Source: Isoalcanivorax indicus
GTDB lineage: Bacteria; Pseudomonadota; Gammaproteobacteria; Pseudomonadales; Alcanivoracaceae
DNA: 64,000 nucleotides
Assembly: GCF_003259185.1 (NCBI RefSeq)
Contig: NZ_QGMP01000005.1
Coordinates: forward strand, 1-64,000
Reading direction: 5' to 3'
The notes under the pieces are model-generated. The model was not told the DNA's origin, ran no database searches, and worked only from the letters and a program-made list of their open reading frames with translations. Each line of letters begins with the position of its first letter. Positions within the stretch are counted from its first letter, which is position 1. The position numbers were made by a program, and so were the translations under genes. This document shows, one piece after another, positions 45,558 to 54,446 of the stretch.

Positions 45558-45997
45558 TGTTGCCGCGTGCGGCGCTGGCCGGGCTGCTGCTCTTGCTCGG
45601 CGCGTGCAGCGTGCAACCGGTGATGCCGCCGGAGCCCCTGCCGCCGGTGGAGGTGGCTCAGGATTCGCCCGCGGCCAGCTTGCTGGCGGCGGCCGACACG
45701 GCCCGGGCGCGCAATGATTTCAGTGCCGCAGGCCGCTATCTGGAACGCGCCCTGTCTGTGAGCCGGAGCGGTGAGGCGACGGTGTTGTACCGCGAACTGG
45801 CCGAACTGCGGCTGGCCGAGGAGCAGCCGCGCGCCGCCGAAGGCCTGGCTCTGCGGGCCCTGCGCGAGGCGCCCGACCACCCCCTGTGGCAAGCCGACCT
45901 GTGGGAGCTCGTGGCCGAGGCCCGTGACCGGCAGGGCAATGACACCGGCCGCGATGCCGCGCGCGATAACGCCGAACGACTGCGTGAGGACCCCTGA
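45533..45997 (+). CDS. Tetratricopeptide-repeat lipoprotein
   Basis: 154 aa. Lipoprotein signal with Cys at about residue 25 (LLLLLGAC), a Pro-rich linker, then two TPR-like helical pairs (about residues 48-150). Overlaps the mrcB end by 25 bases and the RidA start by one, so all three are coupled. A small TPR lipoprotein next to mrcB may help regulate PBP1b, as LpoB and similar do. That is only inferred. Confidence 0.8.
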   Translation: MVQAHVQLMLPRAALAGLLLLLGACSVQPVMPPEPLPPVEVAQDSPAASLLAAADTARARNDFSAAGRYLERALSVSRSGEATVLYRELAELRLAEEQPRAAEGLALRALREAPDHPLWQADLWELVAEARDRQGNDTGRDAARDNAERLREDP

Positions 45998-46395
45998 TGC
46001 GCCAGACACTCAACCCCGATAGCGTTTTCAACAGCCTGCAATACGGTTTCAGTCAGGCGATGGTCGTGCCGTCTGTCGGGCGGCGTGTGCTGCTCTCCGG
46101 CCAGGTGGGCGTGGACGCCGAAGAGCAGACCGTAACGGGCGGCCTGGCAGCACAGACGCGCGCCGCACTCGATAATGTCGCGCGGGTGCTTGCGGCTGCA
46201 GAAGGCACATTGGCGCATGTCATCATGCTGCGCATTTATATTGCCGAGGAAGCCAGCGAGGAACAGGACGCCATTGCCGAGGCGCTGCTGGATTACTTCC
46301 CCGACAACCCGCCCCCCAGCTCCTGGGTCATCGTCAAGGGCCTGTCCCTGCCCGAATGGCTGATCGAGATCGAGGCCGAGGCTTTGTTGCCCTGA
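45997..46395 (+). CDS. RidA/YjgF family protein
   Basis: 132 aa. Family strands are visible (VLLSGQVGVDAEEQTVTGGLAAQTRAALDNVARVLAAA and IMLRIYI). The catalytic Arg of classical RidA is at RIYI. RidA hydrolyses reactive enamines/imines. This belongs to a divergent subgroup, so the function is uncertain. Coupled to the TPR gene by TGATG. Confidence 0.82.
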   Translation: MRQTLNPDSVFNSLQYGFSQAMVVPSVGRRVLLSGQVGVDAEEQTVTGGLAAQTRAALDNVARVLAAAEGTLAHVIMLRIYIAEEASEEQDAIAEALLDYFPDNPPPSSWVIVKGLSLPEWLIEIEAEALLP

Positions 46396-46422
46396 GGGCA
46401 GGCAGAGCCGGTTCGATGCCGG

Positions 46423-48138
46423 TCACGGGGAGCGACGCGAGGCTATGCCCTCCCGTCGCAGCATTTTCTGCATGACCGAGCGCAATTGCGCCGGCCGCAC
46501 CGGCTTGCGTAACAGGGCTGTCCGGGGAAGCGTTTCCGGCAGGGTCAGGTTCTGGTCGCCGGTGAGGATGGCGGCGGGAATACAGCGCCCGGTGTAGTCG
46601 CGGAAGCGCTTTACGGTATCAAGCCCCGTGTCGCCGGATGTGAGGTGATAATCCGAGAGAATGAAGTCCGGTTGCCAGGTTTCCTCCGGCGTGGCGCTGG
46701 CCTGCGCCCGTACCTGGCACTGCCAGTTCGACAACAGGGCGCGCAGGGCGTCCAGCACCTCCGGGTTATCATCGAGGATCAGGACGTTCAGCCCGTTCAT
46801 CTCCCATTCCGGGGCTGGGGGCGGGCAGTGTTGCAGCAGGTCCTTGCGGCGTCCTGTCGGCAGGGTCAGGGAGAAAGTCGAGCCGATACCGGGTTCAGAC
46901 TGGAGTTGTATCGGGTGCGCCAGCAGCGCCGCCAATCGGTCCACAATGGCCAGCCCGAGGCCCATGCCCCGCTGTTGCTCGTGCAGGGGGGTATCAATCT
47001 GGTGGAAGGCCTCGAAAATATGCTCCTGTTCTTCTTCTGCGATGCCGTGACCGGTATCGGAGACTGACAGAGTGGCTTCTCCCTTGTCCTCACGCAGTCG
47101 CACGGTGATGGCGCCAGCCTCGGTGTAACGCACGGCATTGCTGAACAGGTTGAGCACGATGCGTTCCAGCAAGAGCGGATCTGTGCGCACTACCACATCC
47201 GCCAGTGCCATGTGCAGGGCCAGCCCCTTGTCACGGGCCATCAGGGCGTACTGGCCCACCCATTGCTCCAGCAATGGCTTGAGCGCCACGGTGCGGATGC
47301 TTGGTCGAATGTCCTGATTGTCCAGCCGGGACACGTCCAGCAGGGTGTCCATCAGGGTCGACATGCTGGCAGTGCTGTCATGCAGGCGCTTCAGCAAGTC
47401 CGCTTCGGCGTGATCCGAAAAGCGTTCACCGAGCACGCTCAGATGCAGGCTGATGGCCTGCAGCGGTTGGCGGATGTCGTGGGTCGCCGCGGCAAGAAAA
47501 CGGCTGCGCAGCTGATTGCTGCGCTCGAGCTTGCGCAGCGCATCGTCCTTCTCCAGACGAGAAGTGATGGCATTGATCAGTACACCGTGCAGCCGCCAGG
47601 TATAGCCAACAAGAAAGGCCCAGAAGATGGGGGTCAGCCACTTCATCAGCGGGTTGTCGATAAAGTCGCTGACCAGAATCGACCAGCCCAGGGAGGCCAT
47701 GACCGGTGTCACGAAGGCCGCGTAGATCAGTGGATACAGTGCCAGCGTTGCCGAAGGGCTGGCACAGATGCCGATCAGCAGCACGATCAGGGTGACGAAG
47801 TAGGCCGGATCACTGGCGGTGTCGAACAGCCAGGGGGCAGTGGCGAGCACCATGCCCCACAGCAGGAGCATCACCCCGCTGAGCCTCACCCACATCGCGA
47901 TCGGCAGCCGTTGGTAGTGACGACGAAGACCCAGCAGCAGGACTGCACCCGCCACGCCAATAGCAAGGTTCAGCAATGCCCAGACCATCAGCCCGCCTTC
48001 CCGGGCCACCGGCGCGAACACCACACCGATCAGCGCGGCACCGAAAATGCCCCCGGCAAAATGGGGGAGGATTTCGCGCACCATCCAGTCCAGCCGTTCC
48101 TTGTTCACCTGGTCGCTCAGGGGATGTTGTCTGTCCAT
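46423..48138 (-). CDS. Hybrid histidine kinase with C-terminal receiver
   Basis: 571 aa. Six or so N-terminal helices (residues 25-190) without a large periplasmic domain, then HisKA with His220 (ATHDIRQPL), HATPase_c (NLFSNAVRYT, GHGI, GMGLGLAIVDRL), and a receiver with Asp496 (FILSDYHLT). The 'THDIRQPL' kinases in pseudomonads often work with LuxR-type regulators. Divergent from three DUF1566 genes, with a LuxR response regulator downstream of them, so it may sense for that regulator. Confidence 0.9.
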   Translation of the reverse strand: MDRQHPLSDQVNKERLDWMVREILPHFAGGIFGAALIGVVFAPVAREGGLMVWALLNLAIGVAGAVLLLGLRRHYQRLPIAMWVRLSGVMLLLWGMVLATAPWLFDTASDPAYFVTLIVLLIGICASPSATLALYPLIYAAFVTPVMASLGWSILVSDFIDNPLMKWLTPIFWAFLVGYTWRLHGVLINAITSRLEKDDALRKLERSNQLRSRFLAAATHDIRQPLQAISLHLSVLGERFSDHAEADLLKRLHDSTASMSTLMDTLLDVSRLDNQDIRPSIRTVALKPLLEQWVGQYALMARDKGLALHMALADVVVRTDPLLLERIVLNLFSNAVRYTEAGAITVRLREDKGEATLSVSDTGHGIAEEEQEHIFEAFHQIDTPLHEQQRGMGLGLAIVDRLAALLAHPIQLQSEPGIGSTFSLTLPTGRRKDLLQHCPPPAPEWEMNGLNVLILDDNPEVLDALRALLSNWQCQVRAQASATPEETWQPDFILSDYHLTSGDTGLDTVKRFRDYTGRCIPAAILTGDQNLTLPETLPRTALLRKPVRPAQLRSVMQKMLRREGIASRRSP

Positions 48139-48280
48139 CGTGATGTCACATCCTTTGGTGATGCCGGGTCTTTCCGCCGTCGATCATAGGTCGCTGTCGA
48201 TTATGAATTCGGTGGAAAGGAATGCCAATTTTCCCAAGCCTGCTATCGGCGCCCGGTGTTTCGCGCATGCGGGTATCGGA

Positions 48281-48298
48281 ATCATCCTTCAGGATGAT
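48281..48298. promoter_or_regulatory. Palindrome ATCATCCT-TC-AGGATGAT, copy 1
   Basis: Perfect 8-bp inverted repeat with 2-bp spacer, 60 bases upstream of the first DUF1566 gene, followed 16 bases later by GGTGCCAGTATCA. The same arrangement occurs at 49093. A shared operator, or a leader hairpin, is likely. Confidence 0.6.
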
Positions 48299-48358
48299 CA
48301 AATTCCCGCCGGTCGGTGCCAGTATCAGGTTGGCATCACGACCGTCCCCGGGGGAAGC

Positions 48359-49054
48359 ATGCATATCTATGGAGGCGTTGCGCTGCTGCTTGCGCTCACC
48401 GCCAGCGCCTGGAGTCTCGGCGCGCCCGATGTCCGGATCTTCACCAAGCTGGACCGCGACGGCGAAGCACTGGAGGACAGTGCTGCCGCGTGGGATTGCG
48501 CGCGCGACAACATCACCGGCCTGGTCTGGGAGGTCAAGGTGAACGACGCGGGCGACTTGCGCCACCGCGAGCATACCTATACCTGGTACAGCCCTGGCAG
48601 CAGTGCTGATGCTGGCGAGGCAGGGGCAGCAGGGGAGTCGGGGAACAGCGGCTCATGCAACGGTACCCTGAGTCGCTGTGACACGCATGCCTATGTTCAG
48701 GCCGTCAATGCGCTGGAGGAGCCTCTGTGTGGTGCCCGCGACTGGCGTTTGCCCAGTGCCGGAGAGTTGCACTCGATTATTGATCTGGCGGCAGATGATG
48801 ACGGTCAGGGCGATGACGCGCTCTATTTCCGGAATATGGCTGTCAATCCGGGGCAGTGGTGGTCGACGTCACTGGAGGCCGGCCACGCTACCCCGGCATG
48901 GTGTGTCCGGTTTTACCCTGCGCACTTTTCCCTTCAGGGTTCGGTGTCATCGCCTGAACCGAGCACCCTGAAACGTGTCCTGCTGGTGCGCGGGGGGCTG
49001 TTCCGGATCAAAGGAGAATGCGGGGCAGGCCTCCCGAACCATCCCGCGCCGTGA
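48359..49054 (+). CDS. DUF1566 (Lcl_C) domain exported protein 1
   Basis: 231 aa. Signal-like N-terminus MHIYGGVALLLALTASAW resembles that of the next gene, but the lipobox Cys is replaced by Trp. The DUF1566 domain begins with CARDNITGLVWEVK and includes DWRLPSAGELHSII. It ends in RVLLVRGG plus about 15 extra residues. Compared with gene 2, the Ig-like repeats are missing, so this seems an internally shortened duplicate. Function unknown; DUF1566 proteins are secreted and often surface-exposed. Confidence 0.75.
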   Translation: MHIYGGVALLLALTASAWSLGAPDVRIFTKLDRDGEALEDSAAAWDCARDNITGLVWEVKVNDAGDLRHREHTYTWYSPGSSADAGEAGAAGESGNSGSCNGTLSRCDTHAYVQAVNALEEPLCGARDWRLPSAGELHSIIDLAADDDGQGDDALYFRNMAVNPGQWWSTSLEAGHATPAWCVRFYPAHFSLQGSVSSPEPSTLKRVLLVRGGLFRIKGECGAGLPNHPAP

Positions 49055-49092
49055 GTTGTTTGCACGGCGTTCTTCGTGAGTGCGGGGCCGGA

Positions 49093-49110
49093 ATCATCCT
49101 TCAGGATGAT
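49093..49110. promoter_or_regulatory. Palindrome ATCATCCT-TC-AGGATGAT, copy 2
   Basis: Identical to the site at 48281-48298, 69 bases upstream of the second DUF1566 gene. GGTGCCAGTATCA follows 16 bases later. CCTTCTTT downstream could also make it a weak terminator of the first gene, but the copy at 48281 does not follow a gene on the plus strand. Confidence 0.6.
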
Positions 49111-49179
49111 CCTTCTTTCCGCCGTTGGTGCCAGTATCAAATGCAGTAGAAGCAATCAACAGGTCGGGGGCGGGGAATC

Positions 49180-50841
49180 ATGCACATCTACCGAGGCGTT
49201 TATCGAGGCTTTTCGCTACTGCTTGCACTCACCGTGAGCGCATGTGGTGGCAGTTCCAGCAGTGGAGGTTCAGGGGGTGACCCAGTGTCAAATATCGCCC
49301 CCGTCGCGGACAGCCAGAGTGTGGTCACCAACCAGGATACCGCGTTGCTTATCACGCTGAGCGGCAGCGATGCAGATGGTGATCTGTTGACCTACGCGAT
49401 AGCCTCTGCGCCGGCCAACGGCAGCCTGAGTGGTACTGCTCCGAACGTGACGTATACCCCGAATACGGATTTCTCCGGCGCCGACAGCTTCACCTTTACC
49501 GTTAACGATGGCACGGTCAGTTCCGCCCCCGCGACGGTGGCCATTACCGTTAATGCTATTCCTGTCGCGAATCCGCAAAGCGTGGAAACAGATCAACAGG
49601 CGCCGCTGCTCATTACCCTGACTGGCAGTGATGCTGACGATGATGCGCTGACTTATGAAATTGAAACCTCGCCAGCAAACGGCAGCCTGACAGGCACACC
49701 ACCGGCTGTGACCTACACCCCCAATGCCGGTTTTGTCGGCACCGACAGCTTTGCGTTCACGGTGGATGACGGCATGGCAAGTTCAGCCGCTGCCAGCGTG
49801 ACCATTACCGTTAATGCGGTTTTCCCGGATACGCCGGGAGACCTGGCTGCCGCGTCGGGGCTTGCACCGGGTGCAGTCGATATCAGTTGGAGCCCGTCTG
49901 TGTACGCCAGCGGCTACAACCTTTATCTCGCCGCAGAGCCGTTGGACGAGCTCGCTAACTGGGGCAGCTATGATGGCTCCCAACTTATTGCTGTGTCCGA
50001 TACTACGCACACGCTGACACTGCCGCCCGGCGTCTGGCATTTCCGTGTGGCGGCGACCAATGTGCTCGGGGAGAGTGACGGCAGCGATGGCGTTGCGATG
50101 TTTAACCCGGTGGGCGGCCTGAACGACACCGGTATCGACTGGTGTTCCGGCGGCGTGGCATTCGAATCTGGCCATGCGATCCACACGCATCTGGTCGATT
50201 GCGACGACCCGGGAGTGGAATCGTTTCCTGGCCAGGACGGCATGCAAGGTAGAGACGCTGACCCAACGCTGGTGAAGCTGGGCGACGGGGATGCCGGCTT
50301 CGATTTCACCAAACTGGACAGCAGCGGCGAGCCACTGGACGCCAGTGCCACCGAATGGGGCTGTGTGCGCGACAACGTCACCGGCCTGATCTGGGAAGTG
50401 AAGGTGGATGATGTCGAGCACCTGCGTCACCGGGCACACACTTACAGGTGGTACAACCCTGATGGGACCAGCAATGGCAGCAATGTCGGCGGTGAAGGTA
50501 ACGGCGATAGTTGCAACCATACGCTGGAGAAGTGCAATACCCTGGCTCTGGTTGAGGCCGTCAATAGCCTTTCCGGTGAGGATCGCTTGTGTGGTGCTAC
50601 TGATTGGCGTTTGCCAACAGTTGGCGAATTGCACTCCATCGTTCATTTTGGTGTTTCGAATCCGAGTATTGATCAGGATTACTTCCCGAACACCGACAGC
50701 CAGAGCTTCTGGTCATCGACGGCTGTGAACTGGAGTCATGCAAATGTGGTTGTCTTTTTCCGAGGCACCGTCAGCTGGGCCTGGAAGAACCCGACTGGAG
50801 CGGTGGTAGGCAGGGTGCGGCTGGTGCGCGATGCCCCGTGA
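49180..50841 (+). CDS. DUF1566 lipoprotein with Ig-like repeats
   Basis: 553 aa. Lipoprotein signal MHIYRGVYRGFSLLLALTVSAC, Gly/Ser spacer, two cadherin/Ig-like repeats (about residues 40-125 and 126-215; each ends DSFxFTVxDG...ITVNA), a fibronectin type III-like domain (about 220-310), and the C-terminal DUF1566/Lcl_C domain (CVRDNVTGLIWEVK, DWRLPTVGELHSIV, GRVRLVRDAP). The architecture suggests a surface adhesin or sensor. Second in the cluster after a shared leader. Confidence 0.82.
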   Translation: MHIYRGVYRGFSLLLALTVSACGGSSSSGGSGGDPVSNIAPVADSQSVVTNQDTALLITLSGSDADGDLLTYAIASAPANGSLSGTAPNVTYTPNTDFSGADSFTFTVNDGTVSSAPATVAITVNAIPVANPQSVETDQQAPLLITLTGSDADDDALTYEIETSPANGSLTGTPPAVTYTPNAGFVGTDSFAFTVDDGMASSAAASVTITVNAVFPDTPGDLAAASGLAPGAVDISWSPSVYASGYNLYLAAEPLDELANWGSYDGSQLIAVSDTTHTLTLPPGVWHFRVAATNVLGESDGSDGVAMFNPVGGLNDTGIDWCSGGVAFESGHAIHTHLVDCDDPGVESFPGQDGMQGRDADPTLVKLGDGDAGFDFTKLDSSGEPLDASATEWGCVRDNVTGLIWEVKVDDVEHLRHRAHTYRWYNPDGTSNGSNVGGEGNGDSCNHTLEKCNTLALVEAVNSLSGEDRLCGATDWRLPTVGELHSIVHFGVSNPSIDQDYFPNTDSQSFWSSTAVNWSHANVVVFFRGTVSWAWKNPTGAVVGRVRLVRDAP

Positions 50842-50890
50842 AAGTGGCTTCTCATCTGGCCAGATTTGTTGCATTGAAGGGGGTAAGGCT

Positions 50891-51448
50891 ATGCTCGCAA
50901 ACAGATTGAAGATAACCATAGGGTGGCTGGCCGTGGCCAGCGGGGTAAGTCTGTTCTCAGGTGCCGCCTGGTCGTCGTGTGCGGCGGGTACACCCGATCC
51001 CACCTTGGTGGTCACAACGCCGACTGCGGATTTTGAGCTTCACGATGACGGTACCGCAACGCATATCCCGACGGGCCTGATGTGGAAGCGCTGCGCCGAA
51101 GGGCAGAGCTGGAATGCTGTCAGCGAGCGCTGTGATGGGGAGGCAGACAGCTTTACCTGGCAGCAGGCGCTGCAACATGCGGATGCATCTCCCGGCTTTG
51201 CCGGGCATAACGACTGGCGGGTGCCGAATATCAGGGCATTGATGAGCATTGTCGAGCGCTGTGCCAGCAATACTGGCTCCACGCCGAGCATCAATGCGGA
51301 GGTTTTCCCGGACACTGGCACCGGCCGATTCTGGTCTGCGTCGCCTTCCCACCATGATCCGATGCGCGCCCTTGCCGGTTCTGGCTTCAGCGAGAACTAC
51401 AACAAGACGGATGAATACAGGCTGCGCCTGGTGCGTACGGCGGACTGA
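50891..51448 (+). CDS. DUF1566 exported protein 3
   Basis: 185 aa from ATG with AAGGGGGTAAGG upstream. Signal peptide ending about residue 30 (SLFSGAAWSSC), then a single DUF1566 domain: ATHIPTGLMWKRC, FTWQQAL, DWRVPNIRALMSIV, and YRLRLVRTAD at the end. More divergent than genes 1 and 2, and without their leader palindrome. Function unknown. Confidence 0.78.
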   Translation: MLANRLKITIGWLAVASGVSLFSGAAWSSCAAGTPDPTLVVTTPTADFELHDDGTATHIPTGLMWKRCAEGQSWNAVSERCDGEADSFTWQQALQHADASPGFAGHNDWRVPNIRALMSIVERCASNTGSTPSINAEVFPDTGTGRFWSASPSHHDPMRALAGSGFSENYNKTDEYRLRLVRTAD

Positions 51449-51508
51449 TACGCTGTGCGCTGAATGCATCGCTTTGGGCAATCGGGGCTCCGAGCCTATA
51501 CTGACGCT

Positions 51509-52150
51509 ATGAAAATTCTTCACGTTGATGATCACGAAATTTTCGCCCAGGGCTTGGCGATGGCGCTTGAGGCTCATTTGCCCGAGGCGCATGTGCTGTA
51601 CGGGTTGGATGCCGCACAGGCCTTGCACCTGCTCGAAGCGAATGTGGACATTGATCTGGCCATCGTGGACCTGAACATGCCGGGCATCGATGGGCGAGCG
51701 CTGATTGATGCCCTGGGCGAGCGCGATATGGCCTTGCCTGTTGTTGTGATGTCCGCGGTCGAAGATCCCTGGTTAATCCGCGACTGCCTGCGTGCCGGTG
51801 CCATGGGATTTGTTCCCAAGGTGTTTGGCAAGGATGAGATTATTGCCGCGCTGGAGCGCGTGCTGGCCGGTGAGGTCTATTTGCCCCATCGGCTCGCTGA
51901 ACGGTTGCAGCAGTTGCCGGATGAGGAGCCGCCGGAGGCGCAGCGCGTGGCAAAGGGGCTCGGGCTCGGCAAGCGCCAACTCGATGTGCTGGCGCTGATG
52001 CGGCAGGGTTATGGTAACCGCGAGATCGCCGATATCCTGTGCATCAGCGAGCACACGGTCAAATCCCACGCGCGGGTCCTGTTCCAGACGCTGGGCGTGA
52101 ACAATCGCCTTGAGTGCGTCCGGGAAGCCGAGCGGACGGGGCTTATCTAA
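51509..52150 (+). CDS. LuxR/NarL-family response regulator
   Basis: 213 aa. Receiver domain with acidic pair HVDDHE, phosphoacceptor Asp54 (AIVDLNMPG) and Lys near residue 105 (GFVPKVFGK), then a C-terminal LuxR helix-turn-helix ([45 protein letters not shown]; only features cited). The [11 protein letters not shown] part is the recognition region. It follows the third DUF1566 gene by 60 bases and overlaps the convergent hemL stop by 4 bases. Likely the regulator paired with the hybrid kinase. Confidence 0.9.
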   Translation: MKILHVDDHEIFAQGLAMALEAHLPEAHVLYGLDAAQALHLLEANVDIDLAIVDLNMPGIDGRALIDALGERDMALPVVVMSAVEDPWLIRDCLRAGAMGFVPKVFGKDEIIAALERVLAGEVYLPHRLAERLQQLPDEEPPEAQRVAKGLGLGKRQLDVLALMRQGYGNREIADILCISEHTVKSHARVLFQTLGVNNRLECVREAERTGLI

Positions 52151-53433
52151 CCCAGCGCCAGTGCAGATCGGGCTTGCTCCAGCGTGAAGTCGATATCGGC
52201 ATCGCTGTGGGCGATGGACACGAAACCGGCCTCGAACGCTGACGGTGCCAGGTAAACGCCGCGATCCAGCATGCCGTGGAAGAAGCGCTTGAAGCGTTCC
52301 TGGTCGCAGGCCATGACTTGCTCGAAGCGGGTGATCAGGGTCTGGTCGGTAAAATAGAACCCGAACATGCCGCCCACCTGATGCGTGCTCAGGGCCACAC
52401 CTTGCTCCCGGGCGATGGCGGCCAGGCCGTTCACCAGTCGTGCTGCCTTGGCATCCAGCGCCTCGTGGAAGCCCGGCTGGCTGATTTTTTCCAGCGTCGC
52501 CAGGCCCGCCGCCATGGCCACCGGATTACCGGACAGGGTGCCCGCCTGATACACCGGACCCGCCGGGGCGAGAGACTGCATGATCTCGCGTTTGCCACCA
52601 AAGGCGCCCACCGGCATGCCACCGCCAATAATCTTGCCCAGTGTGGTCATGTCCGGCGTGACGCCGTAGAGCGCCTGGGCACCGCCCAGGGCGACGCGGA
52701 AGCCGGTCATCACTTCATCAAAAATCAGGATACTGCCGTACTGGTCGCACTGGGTACGCAGGCATTCCAGAAAGCCTTTCACCGGCGGTACCAGATTCAT
52801 ATTGCCCGCCACCGGTTCGACGATGACACAGGCGATACGGTCACCGTGTTCAGCAAAGCAGGCTTCAACGCTGGCCATGTCGTTGTAGGTCAGGGTCAGG
52901 GTATGTTCCGTCACGGCTTTGGGCACGCCAGGTGAGCTGGGCACGCCGAGGGTCAGGGCGCCGGAGCCGGCCTTCACCAGCAGGCTGTCCACGTGGCCGT
53001 GGTAGCAGCCTTCGAACTTGACGATGAGGTCGCGGCCGGTATGGCCGCGTGCCAGGCGGATGGCGCTCATTACGGCTTCGGTGCCGGAGCTGACCATGCG
53101 CACTTGCTCCATGGAGGGGACGAGTTCGCAGACTTTCTTTGCCATCGCCACTTCGACGGCGGTGGGGGCACCGAAGCTCATGCCGGCGTCGATGGCCTCG
53201 TGGACGCGGGCGCGTACGTCGGCGTCGCAGTGGCCGAGAATCAGGGGGCCCCAGGAGCCGATGTAGTCGATGTAGCGGTTGTCGTCTTCGTCAAACAGGT
53301 AGGGGCCTTCGCCGCGATGGAAGAACACGGGGGTGCCGCCGACGCCGTTGAAGGCCCGCACCGGGGAATTAACGCCGCCGGGGATGTACTGGCGGGCGTC
53401 CTTGAACAACTGCTCTGAATGACTACGGCTCAT
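52147..53433 (-). CDS. hemL: Glutamate-1-semialdehyde 2,1-aminomutase
   Basis: 428 aa, normal length. PLP enzyme that makes 5-aminolevulinate for tetrapyrroles. Motifs: [12 protein letters not shown] at the start, [43 protein letters not shown], and the PLP Lys in [18 protein letters not shown]. Part of the hemL-thiE-thiD neighbourhood typical of pseudomonads. Confidence 0.96.
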   Translation of the reverse strand: MSRSHSEQLFKDARQYIPGGVNSPVRAFNGVGGTPVFFHRGEGPYLFDEDDNRYIDYIGSWGPLILGHCDADVRARVHEAIDAGMSFGAPTAVEVAMAKKVCELVPSMEQVRMVSSGTEAVMSAIRLARGHTGRDLIVKFEGCYHGHVDSLLVKAGSGALTLGVPSSPGVPKAVTEHTLTLTYNDMASVEACFAEHGDRIACVIVEPVAGNMNLVPPVKGFLECLRTQCDQYGSILIFDEVMTGFRVALGGAQALYGVTPDMTTLGKIIGGGMPVGAFGGKREIMQSLAPAGPVYQAGTLSGNPVAMAAGLATLEKISQPGFHEALDAKAARLVNGLAAIAREQGVALSTHQVGGMFGFYFTDQTLITRFEQVMACDQERFKRFFHGMLDRGVYLAPSAFEAGFVSIAHSDADIDFTLEQARSALALG

Positions 53434-53482
53434 GGCTGTTAACTCCGGGTTTGTTCCATTTCTGTCTGGTTTGGGTGGTTGT

Positions 53483-53815
53483 GGCCCTCGGGGGGCGGGT
53501 AAAGGGTTTCAGGACACGCCGTGAATACGTCCCTGTAGGCTTGCGTTCGGCATCCATGCCTCTCGACAGTCCTGAAACCCTTTACCCGCCCCCCGAGGGC
53601 CGTCACGCCCAGCCCGCTCTTCAAGCTGGTAGATGGCCCACCGGACTTCGAATCTCGCTCCGGCGTTGGGGCGGGGTACGCCCTGTAGGGACATCTTTGC
53701 CCAGGGATGGGCAAAGAAAGAGCGCCCATGGACGGCTTGAGCGGTCCCGGAAGGGCGTACCCCGCCTCGACGCCTCCCTGCTGGAGGGTGACCCTCTGGC
53801 TGGAGAGGGTCACCC
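53483..53815. repeat. Array of nested perfect inverted repeats between hemL and thiE
   Basis: Four inverted repeats in 333 bases. A: 33-bp perfect arms 53483-53515 and 53569-53601 around a 53-base loop (GGCCCTCGGGGGGCGGGTAA start). B: GGCGGGGTACGCCCT, 53670-53684 with 53752-53766. C, inside B: CTTTGCCCA/TGGGCAAAG, 53695-53703 and 53708-53716. D: GGGTGACCCTCT/AGAGGGTCACCC, 53786-53797 and 53804-53815. No gene. Looks like a structured intergenic repeat or MITE-like insertion; it also lies where thiE transcripts would end and hemL transcripts begin. Confidence 0.85.
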
Positions 53816-53819
53816 ACTG

Positions 53820-54446
53820 TCAGCAAGGCAGGGAAAGAAAGCGCCTCACGGCGGCGGCAATATCCGGCTGCCCGAACACACCATGGATGACCGCGACGGC
53901 ATCGGCCCCGGCGGCCAGCAATTCCGGCGCATTATCCGGGTTCACACCGCCGATGGCCACCACCGGCACGCCGAGGGTGCGGGCCTGCTCCAGAACGGAC
54001 AGCGGGGCGGCGGGGGCCTGGGGTTTGGTGTGGGACGGGAAGAAGCGGCCAAAGGCGACGTAGTCGGCGCCTTCGGCGATGGCGTGTTGGGCCAGGTTGA
54101 TATCGCCATGGCAGGTCACGCCGATCAGGGCATCCGGGCCGAGCAGGGCGCGGGCGCGGGGCACGCCGCCGTCCTGCTGGCCGATGTGTACGCCTGCGGC
54201 GCCGCTGTCGCGGGCCAGCTGCGGGTCATCGTTGATCAGCAGGGTGGCGTTGAAGCGGGCGCACAAGGCAACCAGGGTGCGGGCTTCGTGCAGGCGCGTG
54301 GCGGCCGGGGCGGTCTTGTTGCGGTATTGCAGCAGACGCAGACCGGCGGACAGGGCGGTTTCGCAGGCGGGCAGCAGGGTGTCGCCCGGGGTCAGTGCCG
54401 GGTCGGTGATGGCATACAGGCCGCGAACGATGTCAACGGCGCTCAT
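53820..54446 (-). CDS. thiE: Thiamine-phosphate synthase
   Basis: 208 aa. Couples HMP-pyrophosphate and thiazole phosphate. Shows YAITDP, LLQYRNKT, INDDPQLA, GVHIGQQD, FGRFFPSHTK (phosphate loop), and AIGGVNPDNA. Its ATG overlaps the end of thiD by 14 bases, so the two are translationally linked. The stop is only 5 bases from the inverted-repeat array. Confidence 0.95.
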   Translation of the reverse strand: MSAVDIVRGLYAITDPALTPGDTLLPACETALSAGLRLLQYRNKTAPAATRLHEARTLVALCARFNATLLINDDPQLARDSGAAGVHIGQQDGGVPRARALLGPDALIGVTCHGDINLAQHAIAEGADYVAFGRFFPSHTKPQAPAAPLSVLEQARTLGVPVVAIGGVNPDNAPELLAAGADAVAVIHGVFGQPDIAAAVRRFLSLPC

